DNA of 38,454 nt. Origin: Variovorax sp. KK3. Its GTDB lineage: Bacteria > Pseudomonadota > Gammaproteobacteria > Burkholderiales > Burkholderiaceae_C. The notes beneath the pieces were generated by a model. That model ran no database searches, was not told the DNA's origin, and saw only the letters and a list, made by a program, of their open reading frames with translations. Of the stretch, positions 1-6,736 are shown in pieces; position 1 is the stretch's first letter; each line of letters opens with the position of its first letter. The stretch covers positions 1-38,454 of the forward strand of contig NZ_LYVO01000073.1 of the NCBI RefSeq assembly GCF_001984055.1, read 5' to 3'. The translations under genes and the position numbers were made by a program.

Positions 1-416
1 GGCCGCGCCTGGCAGGTGGTCCAGCCGGAGTCGGTGACGATCACCGAACCGCCGTTCCTGTCGAGTGCCACCAGCTTCGCGCCCTGCCGCGCCTCGGGGC
101 CCAGGGTGACGGGGCCTTCGTCGAAGAGCAGGCGACCGTATTGCCAGCAGCGCAGGCGGTACTTGCCGGAGCCCTTGTGCTTGCTCGCCGGCGCGGCGTC
201 CGGCACCGGGGGAAGAGGCGGCAGGGATGCCGCTGTGCGGTCGTCGGCGGTGGCGGCTGCCGCGGTGACGGTGGCGACACCGGCCGTCGCCCCGAGGGGC
301 ATCTGCAGCACGGCGACCACGGCGACTGCGGCGACTGCGGCAAGACCGGTGACGGCGGCGAGGCGGAGGCCCAGGCGCTTGCCACGGCCGGGCTGGAATT
401 CACTTGGCTTGGACAC
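1..416 (-). CDS. Membrane-anchored protein of unknown function, C-terminus cut by window edge
   Basis: This reading frame was translated by eye. It starts at a GTG and runs off the left edge (138 complete codons visible). The start is supported by AGGAGAA seven bases upstream and by overlap with the last 17 bases of the lipoprotein gene before it, as expected for translational coupling. The N-terminus is basic (VSKPSEFQPGRGKR) and is followed by a long Ala/Val/Leu segment at about residues 18–45. That segment is a signal anchor or uncleaved signal peptide. An Ala/Pro-rich linker follows, then a more ordinary globular stretch with the motifs YRLRCWQYGRLLF and TDSGWTTCQ, carrying two cysteines. 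I do not recognise the family. Its place as the last gene of the repeat-protein/CsgG-like cluster suggests an envelope role in the same system, which is inference. A competing frame across the same bases is Pro/Arg-rich with no ribosome site and looks like a shadow. Confidence 0.6.
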   Translation of the reverse strand, partial: MSKPSEFQPGRGKRLGLRLAAVTGLAAVAAVAVVAVLQMPLGATAGVATVTAAAATADDRTAASLPPLPPVPDAAPASKHKGSGKYRLRCWQYGRLLFDEGPVTLGPEARQGAKLVALDRNGGSVIVTDSGWTTCQAR

Positions 417-2052
417 GGATGTTCTCCTGGGCGAGCGTGCCGCCGTTGGCTTTGAAGAAGGCGGCACGAACGGTCTCGAGCGTGGCGCCGGGGATGGGTT
501 CGAAGTCGGTGCCGACCAGGGTCTGCGGCATCGAGGCCATCACGTCGCGCTGGGTCGCGAAGCACGAGATGGTTTCGGGCACGCCCTTCGTGTTCATCGA
601 CAGCTGGAAGCGCATCGCACCGGGCAGGGCCAGCGGCTGGGACGCGGCGACGCGGGAGTCGCGGGAGAAGCGGTTCGGGAAGAAGCGGATGACCTTGGCT
701 TCCTCGTCCTGCAGGTAGCAGTAGACATGCGCATCGTGCGACGGTGCGAGCGACAGGTTGATCGCCTCGCCGCGAGCGAAGCGGGTCTGCTGCTTCGGTG
801 TCGACAGCGCGAGCTTCAGCGACGCGGGCTGGGCCTGGGCCGGGGCTGCTTCGGCTGCCGGTGCCGCTGCGGCCTTGGCGACGGCCGCGGGGGCGGGTGC
901 CTGCGGTGCTGCTGCTGTCACGGGCGCCGATCCGGGTGCGCCTGCCACCGTGGGCGGTGCGACGTAGCGTGCCGGCTGGTCGGGCCGCTTGATCTTCGTG
1001 TGGTCGGCGGCGAGGAAGGCGTAGAAGAATTCCTCGTTCAGCACCGCCTCGCGGCTCAGGCCCAGCGCGGCGCGGTAGTTCGCGATCGCCTCGTCGATGG
1101 CCGGGTTGAATTCGCCGTCGATCGGGCCGTCGTAGAACCAGCGGCGGCGCAGCTGGTTCTGGAAGTAGGCGATCAGCTCGACGCGGGTCGACGCCATCGC
1201 GTGGTACCAGTCGAACATCTCGAGGCGGGTTTCTTCGTTCTTCTTGGGCTCGTACACGCCCAGGCAGGTCCAGTAGGGGGTCTTGGTCAGCTTGCCGATC
1301 AGCTCGACGGCCGCCAGCTCGACCAGCCCGCGCAGCGCCTGCGTCTGGCCCTCGGCCTTGGCCAGGTTCATGCTGTAGTTGATGCCGAACTTGTGGTACG
1401 CCGCATCGCCGTCGATGCCGCTGCCCTGCTTGAGGATCATCACCGAGTTGCGCGATGTGACGCCGGCCAGCACGGCCATGTCGCTGGTGGTCAGCACGCT
1501 CAGGTCGAGCGCCAGCATGCTGGAGCCCGCGTCCTTGGCGGCGCCGAGGTTGATGAAGGGCGAGAAGCCGATGCCCGCGTCCTTCTGGTTCTTGACCAGG
1601 TTCTCGTCGAACTGCGACACCGAGCCCTTGATGTCGTACAGCGGAATGGCGTTGTAGGCGGCGGCGTTCTGCGCCGAGGCCAGGTAGCTGATGACGTTGG
1701 ACGTGTCCTTGCCGAAGGCGACCAGGCGCACCGCCCGGCTGCGCCGCGACATGTCGGACACCGACGAGATCAGCATGTCGCGCGTGCCGGCGTTCAGCTT
1801 CTTGGTCTCGTCGGTGATTTCTTCGGTGAGCATCGTGATGTCGCGCACGCCGTAGTCCAGCAGCAGCGTGTCCATGCAGCGCAAGGCATGCGAAAAGCCC
1901 GTGATCGAGCGCTGGGGCCGGTCTTCCGGACCCTTGCGCAGCTCGTTGGTCTGGTCGATGGTGGGTTGCTTGACCTCGAGCGTCTGGCAGCCTGCGAGGG
2001 TCGCGACGGCGGCGGCGAGTGCGAGGCAGCGCAGGACTTTGGGCGGGTTCAT
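400..2052 (-). CDS. CsgG/HfaB-like outer-membrane lipoprotein with PG-binding-like and DUF4384-like domains
   Basis: A 550-residue lipoprotein. The signal peptide ends in the lipobox LAGC, so the lipidated residue is Cys22. Residues about 55–265 resemble the CsgG/HfaB family of curli and holdfast-anchor secretion pores. Visible landmarks are DITMLTEEITDET, the strand motif IKGSVSQFDENL, and a closing ALRGLVELAAVELIGKL followed by Cys263. Residues about 295–347 (FYDGPIDGEFNPAIDEAIANYR) look like a PG_binding_1 repeat. A Pro/Ala linker covers about 355–410. Residues about 412–505 match the DUF4384 pattern (aromatic-rich HVYCYLQDEEAKVIRFFPN). Classical CsgG has about 277 residues and only the first domain. 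The gene follows the 109-residue exported protein by 27 bases and overlaps the next gene. I infer an outer-membrane export channel for the repeat proteins encoded upstream. The CsgG assignment is by pattern, not by alignment, and the DUF4384 call is firmer than the PG-binding call. Confidence 0.75.
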   Translation of the reverse strand: MNPPKVLRCLALAAAVATLAGCQTLEVKQPTIDQTNELRKGPEDRPQRSITGFSHALRCMDTLLLDYGVRDITMLTEEITDETKKLNAGTRDMLISSVSDMSRRSRAVRLVAFGKDTSNVISYLASAQNAAAYNAIPLYDIKGSVSQFDENLVKNQKDAGIGFSPFINLGAAKDAGSSMLALDLSVLTTSDMAVLAGVTSRNSVMILKQGSGIDGDAAYHKFGINYSMNLAKAEGQTQALRGLVELAAVELIGKLTKTPYWTCLGVYEPKKNEETRLEMFDWYHAMASTRVELIAYFQNQLRRRWFYDGPIDGEFNPAIDEAIANYRAALGLSREAVLNEEFFYAFLAADHTKIKRPDQPARYVAPPTVAGAPGSAPVTAAAPQAPAPAAVAKAAAAPAAEAAPAQAQPASLKLALSTPKQQTRFARGEAINLSLAPSHDAHVYCYLQDEEAKVIRFFPNRFSRDSRVAASQPLALPGAMRFQLSMNTKGVPETISCFATQRDVMASMPQTLVGTDFEPIPGATLETVRAAFFKANGGTLAQENIRVQAK

Positions 2053-2079
2053 GTCATGTCTCCCTGTTGCGGGACGTGC

Positions 2080-2409
2080 TCAGCGGCAGCTGCCGCGGCC
2101 GACGATGTTGATGGCGTTGGGGGCGAAGACGAACACTTCGCGCGGCGATGCGCCGATGCGGCCGCCCGTGTCGATGTTGCCGATGCTCTGGCTCCCGCAG
2201 CTGCTGGAGTCCTGGGTGTTGCCCTGGGACTTGCCCTTCTCGTCCATCTCGCGCTCCTTGGCGCTGATGCGGATCTTTTCCTTGGCGATCTTGGCGCGGA
2301 AGCGCGTGTCGACGCCCATCAGTTCCTGCCCCGCGAAGGCGTGGGCGCCGGTGCCCAGCGCGATGGCGGCGAGGACGATGCGGGCGGTGGTGGCGAGGCG
2401 TGCGTTCAT
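2080..2409 (-). CDS. Small exported protein of unknown function in the curli-like cluster
   Basis: 109 residues from the ATG at 2409, chosen because AGGAGAAC lies just upstream; a longer frame exists but lacks such a site. It has a typical signal peptide (NARLATTARIVLAAIALGTGAHAFA, cleavage after AFA). A short highly charged stretch follows (FRAKIAKEKIRISAKEREMDEK, probably helical). The C-terminus is Gly/Asn/Ile-rich (SIGNIDTGGRIG, APNAINIVGRGSC) and has two cysteines that could pair. I do not recognise the family. Its size, export signal and position directly before a CsgG-like pore gene recall accessory or nucleator subunits such as CsgF, CsgB or HfaA, but no specific motif proves this. 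It has its own ECF-type promoter (2469–2496) and is probably co-transcribed with the lipoprotein gene 27 bases downstream. Confidence 0.7.
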   Translation of the reverse strand: MNARLATTARIVLAAIALGTGAHAFAGQELMGVDTRFRAKIAKEKIRISAKEREMDEKGKSQGNTQDSSSCGSQSIGNIDTGGRIGASPREVFVFAPNAINIVGRGSCR

Positions 2410-2468
2410 GAAGTTCTCCTGAGGTTTGTCCTGAAGGTTGATGGCGGCGATGACTGCTTCCACCTCAT

Positions 2469-2496
2469 GGGTTGCGTCGTCTTCGCAAACGGTTCA
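2469..2496 (-). promoter_or_regulatory. Predicted ECF sigma promoter of the 109-residue gene and lipoprotein operon
   Basis: On the minus strand this reads TGAACC, 15 bases, GCAACCC. It ends 59 bases before the ATG at 2409. The same boxes with the same spacing occur at 3235–3262, 4019–4046 and 6668–6695. A -35 with an AAC core is typical of ECF sigma factors. The -10 assignment is inference. Confidence 0.65.
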
Positions 2497-2536
2497 AGCG
2501 AATTCATCGATGCAGTGCTCGCGGGGCCGGCATGAC

Positions 2537-2569
2537 AAAGCCCGCCGGCGCAGCGGTGCGCGGGCGGGC
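2537..2569 (-). terminator. Terminator-like hairpin after the second repeat-protein gene
   Basis: On the minus strand the arms GCCCGCCCGCGC and GCGCCGGCGGGC form a long GC-rich stem, followed by a short TTTG. It lies about 50 bases after the stop of the gene ending at 2622 and before the next promoter. The T-tract is short, so termination may be partial. It is nearly the same hairpin as at 3298–3330. Confidence 0.5.
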
Positions 2570-2621
2570 CGGATGGCCGTTCGGCAGCGCCTCGCAGCGC
2601 TGCGGATGTGGCGGCGTCGAC

Positions 2622-3194
2622 TTACTTGGCGACCCCCACGCTCTGGTCGGCCGTGGACAGGAAGCCCGCCGCGGTGTTGACCTGGCCGGTGCCGAAGATG
2701 GTCGAGTTGTTCAGCTTGCCGCTGCCTTGCGCTCCGCCGATCTGCTGGTGCGCCGAGGCCAGGAAGCCGCCGGCCACGTTGCTCACGCCGGTTGCGCCGA
2801 CGAAGCTGCCCTGCACCTTGCCGTCGCCCTTGGCGAAGCCGATCTCCTGGTCGGCCGTGCTCAGGAAGCCGGCGGCCGTGTTGTTGACGCCCTGGGCGAC
2901 GATGGCGGTCTGGCCGATCTGGCCGTTCTGCGTGGCGCGCGCGATGCTCTGGTTGGCGCTCGACAGGAAGCCGACCGAGCTGTTGACCGCGCCGTTGACG
3001 ATCACGGCGGTGTTCTTGATCTTGCCGTTCTGCTCGGCCACGCCGACGTTCTGACGTGCGGTGGACAGGAAGCCGGCGGAGGTGTTGACGGTGCCGGTCG
3101 AGAACACGCCGGAGTCGGTGATCTCGCCGGCCACGGCGGCACCGACGACGAGGGCGAGGGCGGCGAGGACGGACAGTTTGGGAGCAGCTTGCAT
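2622..3194 (-). CDS. Secreted 34-residue-repeat protein, curli-subunit-like (copy B)
   Basis: 190 residues, the same length as the paralogue at 3374–3946. The start ATG is preceded by AGGAGAAC. A signal peptide covers about residues 1–22 (LSVLAALALVVGAAVAG). The rest is five tandem units of 34 residues, the last shortened to 28. Each unit is built around N-T-A-A-G-F-L-S-T-A, then Q-x-(V/I)-G, then N-G-K. Units here are more diverged than in the paralogue (for example FVGATGVSNVAGGFLASA). The regular Asn, Gln and Gly spacing recalls curli and other beta-solenoid functional amyloids, although curli units are about 19–24 residues. There are no cysteines. I infer an extracellular or surface fibre subunit exported through the CsgG-like pore encoded downstream. 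The gene has its own promoter (3235–3262) and terminator-like hairpin (2537–2569), so it may be expressed alone or read through. Confidence 0.8.
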   Translation of the reverse strand: MQAAPKLSVLAALALVVGAAVAGEITDSGVFSTGTVNTSAGFLSTARQNVGVAEQNGKIKNTAVIVNGAVNSSVGFLSSANQSIARATQNGQIGQTAIVAQGVNNTAAGFLSTADQEIGFAKGDGKVQGSFVGATGVSNVAGGFLASAHQQIGGAQGSGKLNNSTIFGTGQVNTAAGFLSTADQSVGVAK

Positions 3195-3234
3195 GGTGGT
3201 TCTCCTGAAGGGGTGGTTGAAGGGGTCCGCTCAT

Positions 3235-3262
3235 GGGTTGCGGCCTGTTCGCAAACGGTTCA
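3235..3262 (-). promoter_or_regulatory. Predicted ECF sigma promoter of repeat-protein gene B
   Basis: Minus-strand TGAACC, 15 bases, GCAACCC, 40 bases before the ATG at 3194. The flanks (ATGAGCGG after the -10, GAAT before the -35) are shared with the site at 4019–4046, consistent with tandem duplication of a promoter-gene unit. Confidence 0.7.
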
Positions 3263-3297
3263 AGCGAATCGCAAAAGGCCGCCGCGGCCCGCCCACG

Positions 3298-3330
3298 AAA
3301 AAGCCCGCCGGCGCGGGTGCGCGGGCGGGC
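3298..3330 (-). terminator. Rho-independent terminator after repeat-protein gene A
   Basis: On the minus strand a GC-rich hairpin with outer arms GCCCGCC and GGCGGGC is followed by TTTTTCG. It lies 43 bases past the stop of the gene ending at 3374 and upstream of the promoter of copy B. The copies therefore look like separate transcription units. Confidence 0.75.
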
Positions 3331-3373
3331 CGGGTGGCAGAGCGGCGCGTAGCCGCGGGGTGGTGACAGCAAC

Positions 3374-3946
3374 TTACTTGGCGACGCCGATGCTTTGCTC
3401 GGCGGTGGACAGGAAGCCGGCGGCGGTGTTCACCGAGCCCGTGGCGATGACCGTCGAGTTCGACAGCTTGCCGTTGCCTTGCGCGCCGCCGATCTGCTGG
3501 GTGGCGGTGGACAGGAAGCCGGCTGCCGTGTTGCTCGCGCCGTTGGCGATGACCGTCGAGTTCTCGACCACGCCGTTGCCCTTGGCGAAGCCCACTTCCT
3601 GACGGGCAGTGCTGAGGAAGCCGGCAGCCACGTTGTTCAGGCCGTTGGCGATGACCGTGCTGTTGGTGATCTTGCCGTTTTGCGTGGCGCGGCCCACGCT
3701 TTGTTCCGCCGTCGACAGGAAGCCGGCAGCCGTGTTGTTGGCGCCGTTGACGATCACGGTGCTGTTCGTGATCTTGCCGTTCTGCTCGGCCACGCCGATG
3801 TTCTGGCGAGCCGTCGACAGGAAGCCGGCGGAGGTGTTGACGGCGCCGGTGGACAGCACGGTGGAGCCTGCGATTTCGCCGGCGATTGCGCCACCGAAGG
3901 CCAGACCGAGAGCGATGACGACGGAAGCTTTGCGAACGATTTGCAT
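3374..3946 (-). CDS. Secreted 34-residue-repeat protein, curli-subunit-like (copy A)
   Basis: 190 residues from the ATG at 3946, chosen for the AGGAGATC just upstream. A longer in-frame start would absorb the promoter element and is rejected. The signal peptide is about residues 1–23 (VVIALGLAFGGAIAG). Five repeat units start at residues 27, 61, 95, 129 and 163; four are 34 residues and the last is 28. The unit consensus is NSTVIxNGxxNTAAGFLSTA followed by xQxxGxAxxNGKIT. Units are very regular, with almost invariant AAGFLSTA and Q-x-(I/V)-G. This suggests a stacked beta-solenoid, as in functional amyloids. No cysteine is present. It is the first gene of the cluster and the copy closest to consensus, so I infer the major fibre subunit. 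The specific family name is unknown to me; an adhesin or structural matrix protein is the main alternative. Confidence 0.82.
   Translation of the reverse strand: MQIVRKASVVIALGLAFGGAIAGEIAGSTVLSTGAVNTSAGFLSTARQNIGVAEQNGKITNSTVIVNGANNTAAGFLSTAEQSVGRATQNGKITNSTVIANGLNNVAAGFLSTARQEVGFAKGNGVVENSTVIANGASNTAAGFLSTATQQIGGAQGNGKLSNSTVIATGSVNTAAGFLSTAEQSIGVAK
3377..3868 (-). repeat. Five in-frame 102-bp tandem coding repeats
   Basis: The coding repeats of copy A have a 102-base period (34 codons) and are recognisable at the DNA level, for example the recurring plus-strand gacaggaagccggc. A diverged counterpart covers the mature part of copy B. They are protein-coding repeats, not CRISPR. Confidence 0.85.
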
Positions 3947-4018
3947 GATGATCTCCTGAGAAGTTGCTGAGGGTTGGTTGCTGGTGGGGCTTGCCGAATT
4001 GCTTGCCTTCCCGCTCAT

Positions 4019-4046
4019 GGGTTGCGGCCCGTTCAGAACCGGTTCA
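4019..4046 (-). promoter_or_regulatory. Predicted ECF sigma promoter of repeat-protein gene A
   Basis: Minus-strand TGAACC, 15 bases, GCAACCC, 72 bases before the ATG at 3946. Here the -35 lies within a perfect palindrome GAACCGGTTC that the other copies lack, so the palindrome is probably incidental. Confidence 0.7.
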
Positions 4047-4118
4047 AACAAATTCGCGGCCGTTCACCGAATCTTTTTTAGGCGCCGGTAGCGGCGGGCC
4101 GGCGTAGGATCGCCCGTC

Positions 4119-5117
4119 ATGCTGGACAGGGCTCCACCGGAACCGCCTTTGTTGCCCCCATCGCCGCCGCCCATTCCGCCCACTCCGCCCCCTCGGTCGC
4201 GCCTGACGGGATTGCGAGGCACGCTCAATGCCCTGCGCAACTTCGGGCTGGTGGGCCTGGGCACGCCCCGCGCCGGCGACTACGACAGCTTCACCGCCAG
4301 CGACGGCCAGTCGGTGCCCGTGTACGTGCGCGGGGACGGCCCGCCGCTGGTGCTGGTGCACGGCGTGGGCTGTTCGCACCGCGACTGGAAGCCCGTGGCA
4401 CGGCAGCTCGCGCGGCGCCATTGCGTGCTGGCCTGGGACGCACGCGGGCACGGCAGCTGCCGGCCGGTGCTCGGCAGCATCACACTGGCCCGGCTGGCGA
4501 CCGACCTGGCCGAGATGCTCGATCACTTCGGGCTGGAGCGCCCGGTGCTCGTCGGGCATTCGATGGGTGCGCTGGTCTTGATGCAGTACCTTCGCGAGTA
4601 CGGCACGCAACGCGTGGCGGCGGCGGCGCTGATCGACCAGTCGCCCCGCATCGTGACCGACGAGGACTGGCGCATGGGGCTCTTCGGCGGCTGCAGCGCG
4701 GCCATGCTGTCGGGCCTGATCGCCGGCGCGCGGCAGGACCTGGCCGAGACGCTGCTGAACGAGATCGGCGCGCTGGGTGGCGACTGGCTGCGGCGCCGGC
4801 TCGACATCGACGCGCCGCTCGGGCGCCTGCTGCGGCGGCGGCTGGGAAACATCGACATCCGGCCGCTGCTCGACCTGGCGGAATCGATGGCGCAGGCCGA
4901 CTTTCGCAGCTCGCTGGCGCGGCTCGATGCGCCCTTGTGGGTGGTGCTGGGGGCGCGCAGCCCGCACTACGCCGGGCTGCCGCTCGAAGCCTGGTATCGG
5001 GACACGGTGAAGCATGCGCAGGTGACGGTGTACCCGCGGGCCGGCCATTCGCCGCACGTCAGCGAGCCGCTGCGCTTCGCGCGGGACCTGCAGCGCTTCA
5101 TGGCCGACCACGCGTGA
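4119..5117 (+). CDS. Alpha/beta hydrolase
   Basis: 332 residues with the alpha/beta-hydrolase fold. The oxyanion-region motif is LVLVHGVGCSHRDW, the nucleophile elbow is GHSMG with Ser148, and the catalytic His is in AGHSPH (His310). An acid is probably supplied between them, near VVLGARSPHYAG. The fold starts around residue 50. The first 30 residues are an unusual Pro-rich run, so the true start could be later, for example near the Leu/Arg stretch before LGTPRAGDYDSF. There is no obvious signal peptide, so a cytoplasmic location is likely. Substrate cannot be told from sequence: esterase, C–C hydrolase and haloperoxidase-like members share these motifs. It is transcribed divergently from the repeat-protein cluster and convergently with the caspase-like gene, lying between two clusters that share a promoter type. 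No matching promoter was seen in front of it. Confidence 0.8.
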   Translation: MLDRAPPEPPLLPPSPPPIPPTPPPRSRLTGLRGTLNALRNFGLVGLGTPRAGDYDSFTASDGQSVPVYVRGDGPPLVLVHGVGCSHRDWKPVARQLARRHCVLAWDARGHGSCRPVLGSITLARLATDLAEMLDHFGLERPVLVGHSMGALVLMQYLREYGTQRVAAAALIDQSPRIVTDEDWRMGLFGGCSAAMLSGLIAGARQDLAETLLNEIGALGGDWLRRRLDIDAPLGRLLRRRLGNIDIRPLLDLAESMAQADFRSSLARLDAPLWVVLGARSPHYAGLPLEAWYRDTVKHAQVTVYPRAGHSPHVSEPLRFARDLQRFMADHA

Positions 5118-5147
5118 GGGGCCGCGGCCCGTTGCCGACAGACAGGC

Positions 5148-5984
5148 CTACGAGCCGCAGCGGCCCTTGTCGTTCGACTTGAAGCAGAAGTCGGCCGTCA
5201 GGCTCGACGACTCCCAGGGCACCTGCACGCGGCCGGTGTCTTCTGCCACGGCGATGCGCACGCGCTTGAAAAGCTGCTCGATCTGCAGGCCCGGCGTCTG
5301 CATGTTGGTCAGCAGGTGGCGGGCATAGACGCTGTGCTTGCCGCTGGCGCCGTCGAGTGCCACGCCGTTCGGCGCGGTCGAGAAGGCCACGAGCGTGCCC
5401 ACGGGTGCATCGAGCGTCGCCAGGCCGCCGGGCGTTGCGCCGCGGAACTTGAGGCGCCGGCCGTCGGGGCCGACGATCACGCCGCCGGCGAAGGGGTTCA
5501 CCCGGCACGCGTCGAGCACCACGATGTTGATGCCGGTGCGGATGGCGCTGAGCCGGTCGACGAATTCGCCGATGTCGGCGCTCTGCTTCGGAATTTCGTC
5601 CTCGGTCTGCGGGTCGGCGTCGACCGGCACCAGGTAGTTGCGGCCCCTGACCTGCACGCCGTGGCCGGCGTAGAACAGCATGCGCACGGCGGCCTTGGGG
5701 GCACGGATGGAGAAGTCGCGCAGCGACTCGATCAGCTCCGGCAGCTTGGTGTTCTGGCGCAGAACGACTTCGTAGCCCAGGCCGCGCAGGGCATCCGCCA
5801 CCGCGGCGGCGTCGCCGGACGGATTTTTCAGCGGGGCGTTGCGGTACGAGCCGTTGCCGATCACCAGGGCGATACGCGATTCGGCGCCGGCGCCTTGGGC
5901 ATGGCCCATGCCAGGGCCGAAGGGGAGGGCCGCGGCGCCCAGCGCGCCCTGCAGCAGCGTACGGCGGGTCAGCAGCATGGCCAT
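5148..5984 (-). CDS. Tat-exported caspase-like (peptidase C14/metacaspase family) protein
   Basis: 278 residues from the ATG at 5984, chosen for GGGAG eight bases upstream; an in-frame GTG at 5993 overlaps the stop of the previous gene. The N-terminus has a twin-arginine signal (TRRTLLQGALGAAALP, ending near GHAQ). The caspase p20-like domain spans about residues 36–265. It shows the ALVIGNGSY opening, the catalytic His in FYAGHGVQ (His108) and the catalytic Cys in VLDACRVNPF (Cys160). Most relatives have RDNPF, so Asp to Val next to the active site is a small oddity. Both dyad residues are present, so activity is plausible. It is coupled to the anti-sigma factor (junction around 5990–5993) and probably transcribed from the ECF promoter at 6668–6695. 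A periplasmic protease with Arg/Lys or Asp preference is family-level knowledge. Its target here is unknown; the anti-sigma factor or the secreted repeat proteins are candidates. Confidence 0.87.
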   Translation of the reverse strand: MAMLLTRRTLLQGALGAAALPFGPGMGHAQGAGAESRIALVIGNGSYRNAPLKNPSGDAAAVADALRGLGYEVVLRQNTKLPELIESLRDFSIRAPKAAVRMLFYAGHGVQVRGRNYLVPVDADPQTEDEIPKQSADIGEFVDRLSAIRTGINIVVLDACRVNPFAGGVIVGPDGRRLKFRGATPGGLATLDAPVGTLVAFSTAPNGVALDGASGKHSVYARHLLTNMQTPGLQIEQLFKRVRIAVAEDTGRVQVPWESSSLTADFCFKSNDKGRCGS

Positions 5985-5989
5985 GGCGT

Positions 5990-6607
5990 TCACTCCCGGG
6001 GCGGCACGCCTGGCGCCAGCGAGGCGGCCTGGACGATGGGGGCGTTCTGGACCTTTGCCAGGGCGGCCGCCTCGCTGCCGGCCGGCACCCGCAGGTAGTA
6101 GTCGCCCAGCTGGCCCGGGCCGCCGGCCAGCTCGCCCTGCACCTGCACCAGCAGCAGGCGGATGTCGGCTTCCTTGGCGTCGGGTGCGAAGGCGACCTTG
6201 AGCATCGGGCCTTCCTTGACGCTCACGGCGTTCAGCGCGCGGATCTGGTCGGCGTCGTCGCGGGCATGGCCCAGCAGGTTCAGGATGACGCCGCCCTGCA
6301 CGGCCACCAGCGCCAGGCCGGCCAGCGCGTAGCTCGGGCGCATGCCGAAGTTGCCGAATAAGGCGCCGATGCGCTCGGACAGCGTGGGCCGGTCGCCCTG
6401 GATGAGCCGCATGGTGCGCGCCAGCCCGATGGTGGCCGGCACGGCCGGGGCGTTTTCCTGGACGCGGGCCTGGAGCGAGCGGTACCAGTCGAGCTCGCTG
6501 CGGGCGTCGGGATGCTGGGCGAGGTAGGTCTCGACCCAGGCCTTGTCTTCGGCGCCCAGCGAGCCGTTGACGTACCAGGGGAGAAGTTCTTCGAAACGGT
6601 TGTTCAT
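5990..6607 (-). CDS. Membrane-spanning anti-sigma factor
   Basis: 205 residues. The N-terminal ~85 residues (FEELLPWYVNGSLGAEDKAWVETYLAQHP) match the short helical anti-sigma domain found next to ECF sigma genes, here without the HxxxCxxC zinc ligands. A single membrane segment lies at about residues 92–113. The periplasmic C-terminus contains VAFAPDAKEADIRLLLVQVQGELAGGPGQLGDYYLRVP, a pattern common in such anti-sigma proteins. It lies 129 bases downstream of the sigma gene on the same strand and is followed immediately by the caspase-like gene. I infer that it holds the sigma factor at the inner membrane until an envelope signal releases it. An ECF-type promoter directly upstream (6668–6695) implies negative autoregulation. 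Confidence 0.82.
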   Translation of the reverse strand: MNNRFEELLPWYVNGSLGAEDKAWVETYLAQHPDARSELDWYRSLQARVQENAPAVPATIGLARTMRLIQGDRPTLSERIGALFGNFGMRPSYALAGLALVAVQGGVILNLLGHARDDADQIRALNAVSVKEGPMLKVAFAPDAKEADIRLLLVQVQGELAGGPGQLGDYYLRVPAGSEAAALAKVQNAPIVQAASLAPGVPPRE

Positions 6608-6667
6608 GATGCCTGTGCTCGTGCGGAAGGGCGATGTGGGGGCACGGGACCTTCCCGTGGCGCATCT

Positions 6668-6695
6668 GGGTTGCAGGAGTCGGGCGGATGGTTCA
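6668..6695 (-). promoter_or_regulatory. Predicted ECF sigma promoter of the anti-sigma/caspase operon
   Basis: Minus-strand TGAACC, 15 bases, GCAACCC, ending 60 bases before the anti-sigma ATG. The two boxes and the spacing match the three sites at 2469–4046 exactly, while the spacer and flanks differ. This points to functional constraint rather than recent duplication. Confidence 0.7.
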
Positions 6696-6736
6696 GATTA
6701 TTTTTGCGCGCATGTCCGGTGCGTCGCAAGTGTTCG

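Noticed and set aside
41..565. Minus-strand Pro/Arg-rich frame at the left edge
   Set aside because: It overlaps the lipoprotein gene and the GTG-started gene, has no ribosome site, and has shadow-like composition.
16..2535. Very long open frame (839 codons) on the plus strand opposite the lipoprotein cluster
   Set aside because: Biased, low-complexity translation antisense to well-supported genes with signal peptides and ribosome sites; a product of high GC content.
2622..3946. Regularly spaced repeats as a possible CRISPR array
   Set aside because: The 102-base repeats have no unique spacers and encode regular 34-residue protein units in frame.
4019..4046. GTTC-N7-GTTC direct repeats (11-bp period) as a response-regulator operator
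   Set aside because: The register is lost at the anti-sigma promoter, whereas TGAACC-N15-GCAACCC is kept in all four sites; the ECF promoter model explains more.
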